Source: Aestuariivita sp.
GTDB lineage: Bacteria; Pseudomonadota; Alphaproteobacteria; Rhodobacterales; Rhodobacteraceae
NCBI RefSeq assembly: GCF_021404545.1
Contig: NZ_JAAWWD010000071.1
Span: 1 to 34,219, forward strand
DNA length: 34,219 bases
Direction: 5' to 3'
Below the pieces are notes generated by a model, which ran no database searches, was not told the origin of the DNA, and saw only the letters and a program-made list of their open reading frames with translations. Each line of letters begins with the position of its first letter. The first letter of the stretch is position 1. This document shows positions 8,239 to 16,556 of this stretch, piece by piece. Both the position numbers and the translations under genes were made by a program.

Positions 8239-9867
8239 ATGAATTCAGTGCGTCCTGACCATTTTAAACTTCTTGACTGCACGCTGCGCGATGGCGGTTA
8301 TTACAATAGCTGGGATTTCAGCGAGCAAGAGGCCCAGGATTATATCGACAACCTGACGCGGGCCGGCGTCGATATCATCGAACTGGGGTTTCGGTTTACC
8401 CCCAAGTCCGAATTCTGCGGACCGTTCGCCTATTCCAGCGAAGCATTCCTGCGTCGGCTGACCCTCCCCGAAAACGTGCAGTTCGGCGTTATGATCAACG
8501 CGTCCGACTATCTGGGCGCCGATTGGAAGGACTGCCTGGAGCGTAATTTCGTGCCCGAAGCCGACAGTGCCGTCAGCCTGGTCCGGATCGCCGCCCATAT
8601 CGGCCAGCTTCTGGAGTGCGACAAGATCGTCGCCTGGCTGAAGGACCAGGGCTATGATGTCGGTCTGAACGTTATGCAGATCTCCCAGGCCAGCAACGAG
8701 ATGATCGTTGACCTGATCACCAGCGTCGAACGGGATTTCTGCGATTTCGAGGCGCTCTATTTCGCCGACAGCCTGGGCAACCTGACAACCGATGACGTGC
8801 GCCGGATCGTGGGGCTGTTCCGCGCCCATTCACAAAAGCCGATCGGCTTTCATGGCCATGACAATATCGGTCTGGGCGTCGCCAACTCGCTGGCTGCGAT
8901 GGAGGCGGGGGCCTCATGGGTCGACGCGACGGTCACCGGCATGGGCCGCGGGGCGGGCAACACCCAGACCGAATACCTGGCCCTTGAGATGGCGCAGCGC
9001 AATCTGCACAGCTTCAGCATGCTGGATCTGCAACGCGCCGCGACTGGCTGGCTGGCCGATCTCAAACTGAAATGCCAGTGGGGCACGAACCTTTATTATT
9101 ACGAAGCGGGCCTTCGCTCGCTGCACCCCAGCTATGTCCAGCAGATGCTGGGATCGCAGAAATACCAGCCCCTGGACATCCTGGTGATGATCGACGCGCT
9201 GAGCCGTCTGGAGGCGCCCACCTCCTATCGCACCGCCAATATCGACAAGGCTCTGGCCAGCCTGCTGAAGAGCCCCGAAGGTCAGGACGACATGACCGGC
9301 CGTTGGGCGGGTCGGCCCGTATTGCTGATCGCGGACGGTCCAAACGGACGCCGTCATCACGAGGCGGTCATGGCCTATGCCCGCAAGCATGACGCGGTCT
9401 GCCTGACGCTGAACTATGTCGGTCATCTTGCCCCCGATGAAATCGAAGGCGCGGTCTGCATCCATCCCGCGCGCATGATGCATCTGCTGAGCCAGAAAGA
9501 CTGGAACCCCGCATCGCTTTTCACCGCGGTCGACTGTTTTCCGCCGAACCTCAGAACGCAACTGCAGGTCCGCAACAGCGTGGTCGATTATGGCATTTCC
9601 GTCGAAACCGGAGAGCCGCTCCAGCCCGGCCCAAAAGGGGCACGGATCCCCAAGCCGGAGGTTCTGGCCTATGCCTGGGCGTTGGCCCTGCAGGCGGGCG
9701 CCAGCGAGATCCTGCTGGCGGGGCTGGATGGCTATGACGGCCAGTCCAGGGCCTTTCAGACCGCATCCGCCCTGATTGCCGAACTGCGCGACGGGTCCGA
9801 TATTCCCGTAGCCTCTCTGACCGAAACGCATTTCGACGTGCCGGTCCGTGCCATCTATTCCGTGTGA
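8239..9867 (+). CDS. HMGL-type (DRE-TIM) aldolase with fused C-terminal domain
   Basis: A 542-residue protein whose first ~290 residues form a DRE-TIM metallolyase domain like 4-hydroxy-2-oxovalerate aldolase and HMG-CoA lyase. The signature LLDCTLRDGG is at about residues 11-20 (metal-binding Asp and catalytic Arg), and the metal ligands H-G-H are at residues 205-207 in GFHGHDNIGLG. GMGRGAGNTQTE follows near residue 234. From about residue 355 a second domain begins with LLIADGPNGRRHHEAV and later has ILLAGLDGYDG. It looks like a Rossmann-type fold and faintly recalls the MptE/Maf (DUF115) group; this is a guess. The next gene starts 8 bases after its stop, and a HAD phosphatase follows. Such aldolases join pyruvate to an aldehyde, so I infer a 3-deoxy-2-ulosonic acid product. 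Substrate unknown. Confidence 0.85.
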   Translation: MNSVRPDHFKLLDCTLRDGGYYNSWDFSEQEAQDYIDNLTRAGVDIIELGFRFTPKSEFCGPFAYSSEAFLRRLTLPENVQFGVMINASDYLGADWKDCLERNFVPEADSAVSLVRIAAHIGQLLECDKIVAWLKDQGYDVGLNVMQISQASNEMIVDLITSVERDFCDFEALYFADSLGNLTTDDVRRIVGLFRAHSQKPIGFHGHDNIGLGVANSLAAMEAGASWVDATVTGMGRGAGNTQTEYLALEMAQRNLHSFSMLDLQRAATGWLADLKLKCQWGTNLYYYEAGLRSLHPSYVQQMLGSQKYQPLDILVMIDALSRLEAPTSYRTANIDKALASLLKSPEGQDDMTGRWAGRPVLLIADGPNGRRHHEAVMAYARKHDAVCLTLNYVGHLAPDEIEGAVCIHPARMMHLLSQKDWNPASLFTAVDCFPPNLRTQLQVRNSVVDYGISVETGEPLQPGPKGARIPKPEVLAYAWALALQAGASEILLAGLDGYDGQSRAFQTASALIAELRDGSDIPVASLTETHFDVPVRAIYSV

Positions 9868-9875
9868 GACGCCTC

Positions 9876-10607
9876 ATGACCAGCTATGTCGTTGTTATTC
9901 CCGCCCGCCTTGGTTCTTCGCGCCTGGCGCGCAAGCCGCTTGCCGATATCGGTGGCAAATCCATGATCCAGCACACCTATGAACGTGCGCTGGAGGCGGT
10001 ACCGGCCGACAAGGTCTATGTCGCCACCGACAGCACCGAAATCACGGAGGCTTGCGCCGGGTTCGGGGCGCAGGCGGTGATGACCTCGACGGCATGTCTG
10101 ACCGGCACCGACCGGATCGCGGAATTTGCCGAGAAGATCCCCGCCGATCTCTACATAAACCTGCAGGGTGACGAGCCCCTGATGGAGCCGGTCAGCATCA
10201 CCCGCGTGTTGGAGGCCAGCCTGGCCGCGCCGGACCAGATCGTGAATGGCTGGGCCTGGATCGAGAGCGAGGAAGAATACCGCTCGCGCAGCATTCCCAA
10301 GGTCGTCCTGCGCGAGGACGGGCGCATGATGTATATGAGCCGGTCCCCGATCCCGGGCACCAAATCCGACGCATTCGTCTTCTCGCGCAAGCAGATCTGC
10401 GTCTATGGGTTCCCGCGGGATGCGCTCAGGGCCTTTGCCGAACGCGGCGCCAAGACCGCCCATGAGGAGGCCGAGGATATCGAGATCCTGCGCTTTGCCG
10501 AAATGGGGTGGGACATCTCGATGATCGAACTGCCCGGCAGCTCGATCGCGGTCGACACGCCGGCCGATCTGGAACGGGTGCGCGCATTGGTGGCCGCGCG
10601 CGCATGA
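9876..10607 (+). CDS. kdsB: CMP-Kdo synthetase-like cytidylyltransferase (KdsB/KpsU family)
   Basis: Transfers CMP from CTP to a 3-deoxy-ulosonic acid such as Kdo. Family motifs are plain: VIPARLGSSRLARKPLADIG at the N terminus (residues 5-24), MIQHTYERA, and YINLQGDEPLMEP near residue 93. The loop that usually reads HxSGTDR is CLTGTDR here, so the sugar may not be plain Kdo. Length, 243 residues, is normal. The ATG at 9876 is chosen over a GTG at 9864 because homology starts there. It lies 8 bases after the aldolase stop and overlaps the HAD gene by four bases (ATGA). E. coli group 2 capsule loci carry a dedicated paralogue, KpsU, and this may be the equivalent for the exporter encoded further right. 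Confidence 0.92.
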   Translation: MTSYVVVIPARLGSSRLARKPLADIGGKSMIQHTYERALEAVPADKVYVATDSTEITEACAGFGAQAVMTSTACLTGTDRIAEFAEKIPADLYINLQGDEPLMEPVSITRVLEASLAAPDQIVNGWAWIESEEEYRSRSIPKVVLREDGRMMYMSRSPIPGTKSDAFVFSRKQICVYGFPRDALRAFAERGAKTAHEEAEDIEILRFAEMGWDISMIELPGSSIAVDTPADLERVRALVAARA

Positions 10608-11266
10608 CACTCGATCTGGCAAGCTGCCGCAGCGTCGTGTTCGACTGCGACGGTGTGATCTTGCAATCCAACAGCCTCAAGAGTGACGCCTTCGGCGCGG
10701 TGTTGCAGGAGCACGATGCCAAGCTGGTGGCGGCTTTCGTGGATTGGCACAAGCGTACGGGCGGGGTCTCGCGGTTCGAAAAATTTACCGTCTTTTTCCG
10801 CGATATGTTGCAGGTGGCGGATTGGCGGGCGCGCGCCGACAGGGCGTGCGACGCGTTCGGGGAACGCGTCTTTGAAGGCCTTCAGACATGCCCGTATGTG
10901 CCCGGCTTTGAACGGCTGATACAGGCCTTGCGCGCCCGCGACATTCCCCTGGCTGTCAATACCGGCGGCGCCGAGGTGGAAATTCGTGAGGTCTTTCGCC
11001 GCCGCGGTCTGCTTGATGACTTCGAGCTGGTCCTGGGATCGCCGCAAACCAAGCACGACAATATGAAGGCCTTGCGTGACGCGGGGCTGGTGACCGGGGC
11101 CACCGCCTATCTGGGGGATTCGGAACTGGATTATGATCTGGCCCGGGAGTTCGCCATGGCCTTCATCTATGTTGCCCACGAGAGCGAATGGTCGGACGGG
11201 GCAGAGACCACCCGCAACGCCGGAGGGACCGTCGTTCAGGATCTGGGCGCGCTCATCCCATTATGA
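10604..11266 (+). CDS. HAD-superfamily phosphatase
   Basis: A 220-residue haloacid dehalogenase-type hydrolase. Motif I is FDCDGVIL (nucleophile Asp and second Asp, residues 14-21), motif II is the Thr in AVNTGG, motif III the Lys in SPQTKHDN, and motif IV is GDSELDYD. About 90 residues between motifs I and II form a helical C1 cap, so it resembles phosphoglycolate phosphatase more than the capless KdsC. The ATG at 10604 overlaps the stop of the KdsB-like gene, so translation is coupled. The context suggests it removes a phosphate from the ulosonate or its precursor before CMP activation. That role is inferred; a sugar-phosphate housekeeping role cannot be excluded. Confidence 0.85.
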   Translation: MTLDLASCRSVVFDCDGVILQSNSLKSDAFGAVLQEHDAKLVAAFVDWHKRTGGVSRFEKFTVFFRDMLQVADWRARADRACDAFGERVFEGLQTCPYVPGFERLIQALRARDIPLAVNTGGAEVEIREVFRRRGLLDDFELVLGSPQTKHDNMKALRDAGLVTGATAYLGDSELDYDLAREFAMAFIYVAHESEWSDGAETTRNAGGTVVQDLGALIPL

Positions 11267-11725
11267 CGCATGATCTTGTTACGGCACGATGCGATGAATA
11301 TGCTCACCACCGCCCCGTTCGGACCTCGACGGGTCCACCCCGCAGAGATATTCTCGGTCGCTGAAAAAGGATCGGACCTTCAGCAGAACACCGTCACAAA
11401 TGCAGTCTTGCACAAAAGCGAGGCTGGCCCGACCTTGTGACAATACGAACCGCGTCGGATGTGCCGGACGCTCCAACATTTGAGTAGGACAGAGCATCAT
11501 GCGCAACAGACCGAACATGGCTTTTCCTATCGGAGGCCGTCGCCCCATGCGGATTGGGACGAACGATGCCGTTCTGCCGATCGCAGGCCCAGTTCCGCAG
11601 CCGACCTGAAGCCCGAGATTGAATATGCCCTTTTGCGATAAGCGCGCCATTGCTCTGACATTGTTCTACGAGACGCCCGGAAAGAGCACCGCATGGCGCA
11701 CCTCCAAATTGCCGGGAGAAATATC
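11267..11725. other. Gene-free stretch before the large glycosyltransferase
   Basis: About 460 bases without a recognisable gene. A 36-codon frame at 11499-11609 (+) and a 123-codon frame at 11279-11650 (-) are open, but neither has a clear ribosome site or family resemblance. A start of the downstream frame at 11693 is also possible but is less well supported than 11726. It probably carries the promoter of the large glycosyltransferase gene; no clear -35/-10 pair was found. Confidence 0.4.
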
Positions 11726-14700
11726 ATGGCCCTGAAACAGACTGTTTCCACAAACCTGTCCAACCTGTCCAAAGGTGCCCTCTGGCGCGCGCATGTTGAC
11801 GGATTCAAGAACGGTGCCCTGGTAGGCTGGGCTCTGCGGGCCGACGATCCGATGTCGCGGGTACATGTGGATCTCTATGTTCGGGACATCTATTTGAAGA
11901 CGGCGGTCGTCGATATCGACCGTGTCGACTTGCAGCGGATTACCGGGCTTCCGGTCACGACAGGCTTTGCAATCGCGCTGGACAATTTCTGTGCCAACGG
12001 CGCCGAGGCGGTGTTGTTATCACTCGAAGAGACCGCCTTTGATCCGGATGCGGATTTCGAGGTCAGGATCGCCGGGACACCCCACGTATTGCCCGGGGCC
12101 AACAAATCCGTTGCGGACCCGCAGGTGCATGAGCAGTTGCGCAAGCATCTTCTGATGGCTTTGGGCAAACGCGCGCGCGACCGCTTCAGATCCGCGCCCC
12201 AGACGGTTCCGACCCCGCTCGAACAAATAGCTATTGTCGCAAACAGCCCGCTTTTCGATCCCGACTGGTACTGCCAGACCTATGGCACTTTGGCAGACGG
12301 TCTGGATCCCATCATACATTACCTTGAGATCGGGGCGCATATTGGACGGGATGCCGGTCCCTGGTTTTCGACCAGCGATTATCTGGAGGCTGTTCCGGAG
12401 GGCGGGCAATCGCTGTTAAATCCGCTGGTGCATTACGAGATGACGGCACCACGCTCGGACTGGTGGCCGGGACGGGCCCGTCTGGCCCAGCCCGCAACTG
12501 AAACAGCGGCGTCCGATTATGCGGTTCTGATCCACATCTCGGACCCGGGCCGCCTGAACGCTTTACAGACCCTAAAAAGGCGGTTTCCCGAAACCACCCC
12601 TGTCTGTGTCAGCTATGCGGCCGATATGGAAGGCTTTGATATCGAGGCCGTGACCGACCATTTTCCGAAGGCCGAGATTTTCGAAACCAGCCCCTATGGC
12701 GATCACGTCGCCGCGTTTCTGGAGGCTGTCCGGCGGACCCGCAAGCAGGGCTATCTTGCCTATTGCGCGATCCATCTGGGGTATCAGGGCCCGTTCAACA
12801 ACGCGTTTCATCGCCAGATCCTCGACGGTCTGGCGGCAACCCAGGAGCGCGTCAACACCATCGTCGAGATGTTTCAGAGCAATGATCGCCTGCTGCTGGC
12901 GGGACCTGCGCCGCTGTGGCTGAACGGGCGCGATTTTCTGGGCAAGAACGACGCGCAGCTCAAAGAGGTTCTTCCAAAGATCGGCTTCGTGCCCAGCGTG
13001 ACACAAAAAGACTGCTGGGGCTTTTTCCCGGGGGGCTGTTTTTGGATACAGGCGCGGCTGGCCACGATGATTGCGCTTGCCCTGCAAACGGACATGCTCG
13101 CAGTCGACGATACCGCTGAAGACGACCAGCAGATGATGACCGAGACCGAACATCTTTTTGGGCTCGCGGTGGCGGTCGCGGACGGGGATGTCGCGCTGTC
13201 GGTTCCAGGCGATTGGAGCGCGCCGCCCAAGGTCATACGCGGGGTGGACCATACCGTGCGGCTGAAGGACCCAGAGACCCCCGATGCTGGCCTGTTCACG
13301 CTTCTGTCACAGCTGGATATGCCGCGACTGGCCCCGGATGGCGAGACCGGCTCGTCAAAGACCGAAAAAACCAGGCTGCACGACGAAATCGACGTCATGA
13401 TCTCGTGCTGGAACAGCCAGCCGGAGCTGTTGCACTCGGCCCTGGCAGAGCTGGAAAGCGTGCTGGGGATGCAGGGCCTGACCACCACATTCGTTGTCAG
13501 TAGCAAGCCGGTCCGGGATACGCTTGCGCAGAAGAATTGCTCGCGTATCCTGCAGGACCGGATCTATCTGGATTTTCCAATCGCTCTGGACGGTTTCGAA
13601 AACGTTCCGGGCGGCCAGCCCTTTGGCTGGGACAAGGCCGTCGCGCTGGTTCAGTGCGAAAGTATTTTTCGCGGATTGCCGATGCTTGAAGGCGCCGATC
13701 TGGAGCATGCGGTCGCCCGCGTGCGCCGGGTCTATGCAGCCTGGCGGGCCGCGCTGATCCACCACAAGGTCAAGCTGTTTCTCATATGGGGGGATACCGC
13801 CCCCAAAAGCCGTCTGCTTATCAGCCTGTGCCAGGATCTGAGGATCGAATATCTGGTGATCGAACGCGGCCACTTTCCCGGAACGCTGTCATATGACCCC
13901 AAAGGTCAGTTCGGTAAAGGTGCGCGCATGCAGCTTTTGGAATGCAGCAAGATCCATACCGAACGCCAGGACGACGATTATGTGACGCGCCGCTTTGACG
14001 AGATTGCCAACTGGTATGCGCAACAATCGCATGCATCCTACGCCCACACTCAGAAACACGATACCGCCGAGTTGGCGAAATTACGCCGCGCCCGCGCCGC
14101 AGGACGGCCCATCATATTGCTGATCGGCGCAAACGACCCGGGGTCCGGGGTTGCAAGCCCGGGCGTGGATACGCACCGAACCAACTGGTTCGGCACATCC
14201 AGAGAGGCGTTTTCCGTGATCCATCGCCAGGTCTGCGATAAATTCCCCGAGGCCCTGCTGGTGATCCGGCCCCACCCGTCGGACAAGCTGGACGACGATA
14301 TGAAGTTCGTCGTTGTCGCGTCCGACACGTCGCTGGACGATCTGATCGATGTCTCGGACATCTGCATCTCGATCGGCACGACCGCCAATGCACTGTGTCT
14401 GATCAAGGGAAAACCCCATCTGGGATTGGGGCTGACCGATTTATCGAGCCGCAATGTCGGCTATGATATCGTCGATGAAACCCATCTTCTGGTTGCGCTG
14501 CGCCGACTGATCTGGGGCGAGCCGACCGATCTTTATCCCAATGACGAACACAAGCGCTATATTGTCGATCTGTTCGACCAGACCCTTCTTGCGGTCGATG
14601 CGTCGGTGCCTGCGCGGTTTGGAATAGACACGTTCGGCAGATTTCTGTCCCAGCGTATGCTGAGCCGGAAATCGGGTTTCCTGATCGATTACGAAGGCCG

Positions 14701-15631
14701 CAAGGATCAGATCAGCAAGGCGATGTTCGAAGAGGTACGCGACCGTGGGCGGGCCGTCTTCCGTGCGACCCCCGACCGGTTCGGCGACAGCCAGCGCCCC
14801 GGGATCAGCATCGTCATTCCGATCTATGGCGATTACGAGGGGACTCAGGTCTGTTTCGATCTGCTGGCGAAATACCAAAAGCAAAATGATTACCGAGTGA
14901 TCACGGTCTGGGATCGCGGGCCTGATGAACGCCTGCGCGACCTGTGTCTGGAATATGCGGACAAAGCCGGGTTTACCTATTCGGAGAACCGCGAAAACGT
15001 CGGGTTCAGCGGGTCTGTCAACGAAGGCATCATACTTGCCGGACGGGACGACGTGATCCTGCTCAACAGCGATACCATTCCATGCGGCGACTGGGCGCTC
15101 AGATTGCAGGATGCAGCCTATGCCCATCCGAAAATCGCATCGGTGGTGCCGTTCTCCAACAGCGCGACGATCTTCAATCTGCCTTTCCCCAATGGAACGC
15201 CTTTGCCAGGCTCGGATGCGGACGCCATTGCCTGGATCGAAATGCTGGACCGGACCGCCGCGGCGATGTCCCCCGATGTGGTGGAAATGCCAGTTGCGCA
15301 CGGGTTTTGCGCCTATGTGAGACGCAGTGTCTTTGATCGTATCGGGTATTTTGACGAGATGAAGTTCTCCAAAGGCTATGGTGAGGATAACGAGTTCAGT
15401 CTGCGGATCCGCATGGCTGGGTATTTTTGCGGCTGCGCGTCAAACGTCGTGGTCGGGCATGCCGGATCGACCAGCTTTAGCGACATGATGAGTGACCTCA
15501 AACTGCGCGGACGCGAAAAGATGCACCAGGAATTCTCGCATTATGCCACTGAGATTTCACATTTTCTGAAAACCCACGACCCTTTGGCACAAAGACGCGA
15601 GCAAATCACCGTGCAAGACGGTTGTTCGTAA
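11726..15631 (+). CDS. Multidomain glycosyltransferase (RgpF-like + capsule-synthesis-like + GT2)
   Basis: A 1301-residue cytoplasmic polysaccharide assembly protein with several modules. Residues ~20-110 form a small beta-rich module (VDGFKNGALVGWALRADDP). Residues ~165-240 carry the FDPDWY...GLDPIIHYLEIGAH motif common in proteins with rhamnan-synthesis domains. About 260-470 is a diverged RgpF-like region. About 550-960 resembles the capsule-synthesis (KpsC/KpsS) GT-B fold, with RPHPSD near 848 and SIGTTANALCL near 882. About 1025-1300 is a GT2 domain (ISIVIPIYGDYEG, then LLNSDT near 1111 and GYGEDNEF near 1213). The ATG at 11726 has a strong ribosome site, GGGAG, seven bases upstream. Capsule-synthesis domains of this class transfer Kdo, which fits the CMP-ulosonate cassette just upstream. 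Order and family are seen; acceptor and donor are inferred. Confidence 0.8.
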   Translation: MALKQTVSTNLSNLSKGALWRAHVDGFKNGALVGWALRADDPMSRVHVDLYVRDIYLKTAVVDIDRVDLQRITGLPVTTGFAIALDNFCANGAEAVLLSLEETAFDPDADFEVRIAGTPHVLPGANKSVADPQVHEQLRKHLLMALGKRARDRFRSAPQTVPTPLEQIAIVANSPLFDPDWYCQTYGTLADGLDPIIHYLEIGAHIGRDAGPWFSTSDYLEAVPEGGQSLLNPLVHYEMTAPRSDWWPGRARLAQPATETAASDYAVLIHISDPGRLNALQTLKRRFPETTPVCVSYAADMEGFDIEAVTDHFPKAEIFETSPYGDHVAAFLEAVRRTRKQGYLAYCAIHLGYQGPFNNAFHRQILDGLAATQERVNTIVEMFQSNDRLLLAGPAPLWLNGRDFLGKNDAQLKEVLPKIGFVPSVTQKDCWGFFPGGCFWIQARLATMIALALQTDMLAVDDTAEDDQQMMTETEHLFGLAVAVADGDVALSVPGDWSAPPKVIRGVDHTVRLKDPETPDAGLFTLLSQLDMPRLAPDGETGSSKTEKTRLHDEIDVMISCWNSQPELLHSALAELESVLGMQGLTTTFVVSSKPVRDTLAQKNCSRILQDRIYLDFPIALDGFENVPGGQPFGWDKAVALVQCESIFRGLPMLEGADLEHAVARVRRVYAAWRAALIHHKVKLFLIWGDTAPKSRLLISLCQDLRIEYLVIERGHFPGTLSYDPKGQFGKGARMQLLECSKIHTERQDDDYVTRRFDEIANWYAQQSHASYAHTQKHDTAELAKLRRARAAGRPIILLIGANDPGSGVASPGVDTHRTNWFGTSREAFSVIHRQVCDKFPEALLVIRPHPSDKLDDDMKFVVVASDTSLDDLIDVSDICISIGTTANALCLIKGKPHLGLGLTDLSSRNVGYDIVDETHLLVALRRLIWGEPTDLYPNDEHKRYIVDLFDQTLLAVDASVPARFGIDTFGRFLSQRMLSRKSGFLIDYEGRKDQISKAMFEEVRDRGRAVFRATPDRFGDSQRPGISIVIPIYGDYEGTQVCFDLLAKYQKQNDYRVITVWDRGPDERLRDLCLEYADKAGFTYSENRENVGFSGSVNEGIILAGRDDVILLNSDTIPCGDWALRLQDAAYAHPKIASVVPFSNSATIFNLPFPNGTPLPGSDADAIAWIEMLDRTAAAMSPDVVEMPVAHGFCAYVRRSVFDRIGYFDEMKFSKGYGEDNEFSLRIRMAGYFCGCASNVVVGHAGSTSFSDMMSDLKLRGREKMHQEFSHYATEISHFLKTHDPLAQRREQITVQDGCS

Positions 15632-15992
15632 CGCCTGAACCGGGATGTCCCGACCATGACGGACGACATCGCGCATCGCCGATCGGGTTTGAGCCCAAGA
15701 AGAGCGGCCGCGATTGACGTTTCAGATCCGCGTCGAAATGCAGTGGGATCAGGGCGCCTGCCCGGTTCAGTCGCGGCTGTCTGACCGCTGTGTCGGCAAA
15801 GAACGGACCGAGTGCGGATCAGGGCGCCTGGAACGGCCCGGCGCCTAAGGGCCAACCCCTTGGAAAAAAATGTAATTTTGGGGGATTGGGGGCGATGTCC
15901 TTGGCCGTCCTCCGGCAGGTTTTGTACCCGTGACAGCCCAGTTTGGGGTTGTTATAGAAGCGGCATCTCCACGCGATAGAAATTGAGACCTC
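15632..15992. other. Gene-free stretch upstream of the rml operon
   Basis: These 361 bases contain a 15-bp exact direct repeat, GGATCAGGGCGCCTG, at 15746-15760 and 15816-15830 (70-bp period), and a promoter-like pair near the right end, listed separately. The part between about 15860 and 15960 is visibly less GC-rich than the genes, as expected of a promoter region. No coding frame is convincing. Confidence 0.45.
15930..15958 (+). promoter_or_regulatory. Candidate promoter of the rml operon
   Basis: GTGACA (15930-15935) and TATAGA (15953-15958) are separated by 17 bases, and the -10 element ends 34 bases before the rmlC start. This is close to the sigma-70 type consensus. It was found by eye and is untested. 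Confidence 0.4.
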
Positions 15993-16553
15993 ATGCAGAT
16001 CGACGACACTTCACTTCCCGGGGTAAAGATCCTGACCCCGAAACGATTTGGCGATGCCCGCGGGTTTTTCAGCGAAAGCTGGAGTCGCAAGGTGCTGGCC
16101 GAGCAGGGCATCGATCTGGATTTCGTCCAGGACAACCATTCGCTGTCGGCCCAGGTGGGCACCGTGCGGGGCCTGCATTTTCAGGCGCCCCCCGATGCTC
16201 AGGACAAGCTGGTGCGCTGCGGGCAGGGGGCCTTGTTCGATGTGGCCGTCGATATCCGCAAGGGCAGCCCCACTTACGGCAAATGGTTCGGGATCGAGTT
16301 GACGGCGCAGAACGGCAAGCAACTGTTGGTGCCCAAGGGGTTCCTGCACGGGTTTTCCACCCGCGCCCCCAATACCGAGATCATCTATAAATGCACCGAT
16401 TACTATGCGCCCCAATCGGATGGCGCGGTGCGGTTCGACGATCCGGGTATCGGCATCGACTGGGGCATCGAGGGCGAGGCCGTGCTGAGCGAGAAAGACG
16501 CCGCCGCCCCCTTGCTCAAGGATTTCGACAGCCCCTTTGTCTGGGAAGGATAA
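15993..16553 (+). CDS. rmlC: dTDP-4-dehydrorhamnose 3,5-epimerase
   Basis: Third step of dTDP-L-rhamnose synthesis: double epimerisation of dTDP-4-keto-6-deoxy-glucose at C3 and C5. The cupin fold is evident: GDARGFFSESW near residue 18, DNHSLSAQVGTVRGLHFQ (catalytic His in GLHFQ) at about 46-63, and FLHGFSTRAP near 115. Length, 186 residues, is typical. First gene of a tight cluster; rmlB follows after three bases. The ATG at 15993 sits just after ATTGAGACC. Confidence 0.96.
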   Translation: MQIDDTSLPGVKILTPKRFGDARGFFSESWSRKVLAEQGIDLDFVQDNHSLSAQVGTVRGLHFQAPPDAQDKLVRCGQGALFDVAVDIRKGSPTYGKWFGIELTAQNGKQLLVPKGFLHGFSTRAPNTEIIYKCTDYYAPQSDGAVRFDDPGIGIDWGIEGEAVLSEKDAAAPLLKDFDSPFVWEG

Positions 16554-16556
16554 GAG

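Noticed and set aside
11279-11650. 123-codon minus-strand frame and a 36-codon plus-strand frame (11499-11609) in the gap before the large glycosyltransferase
   Set aside because: No good ribosome site, no recognisable motif and no support from gene order; kept only as a note on the gap.
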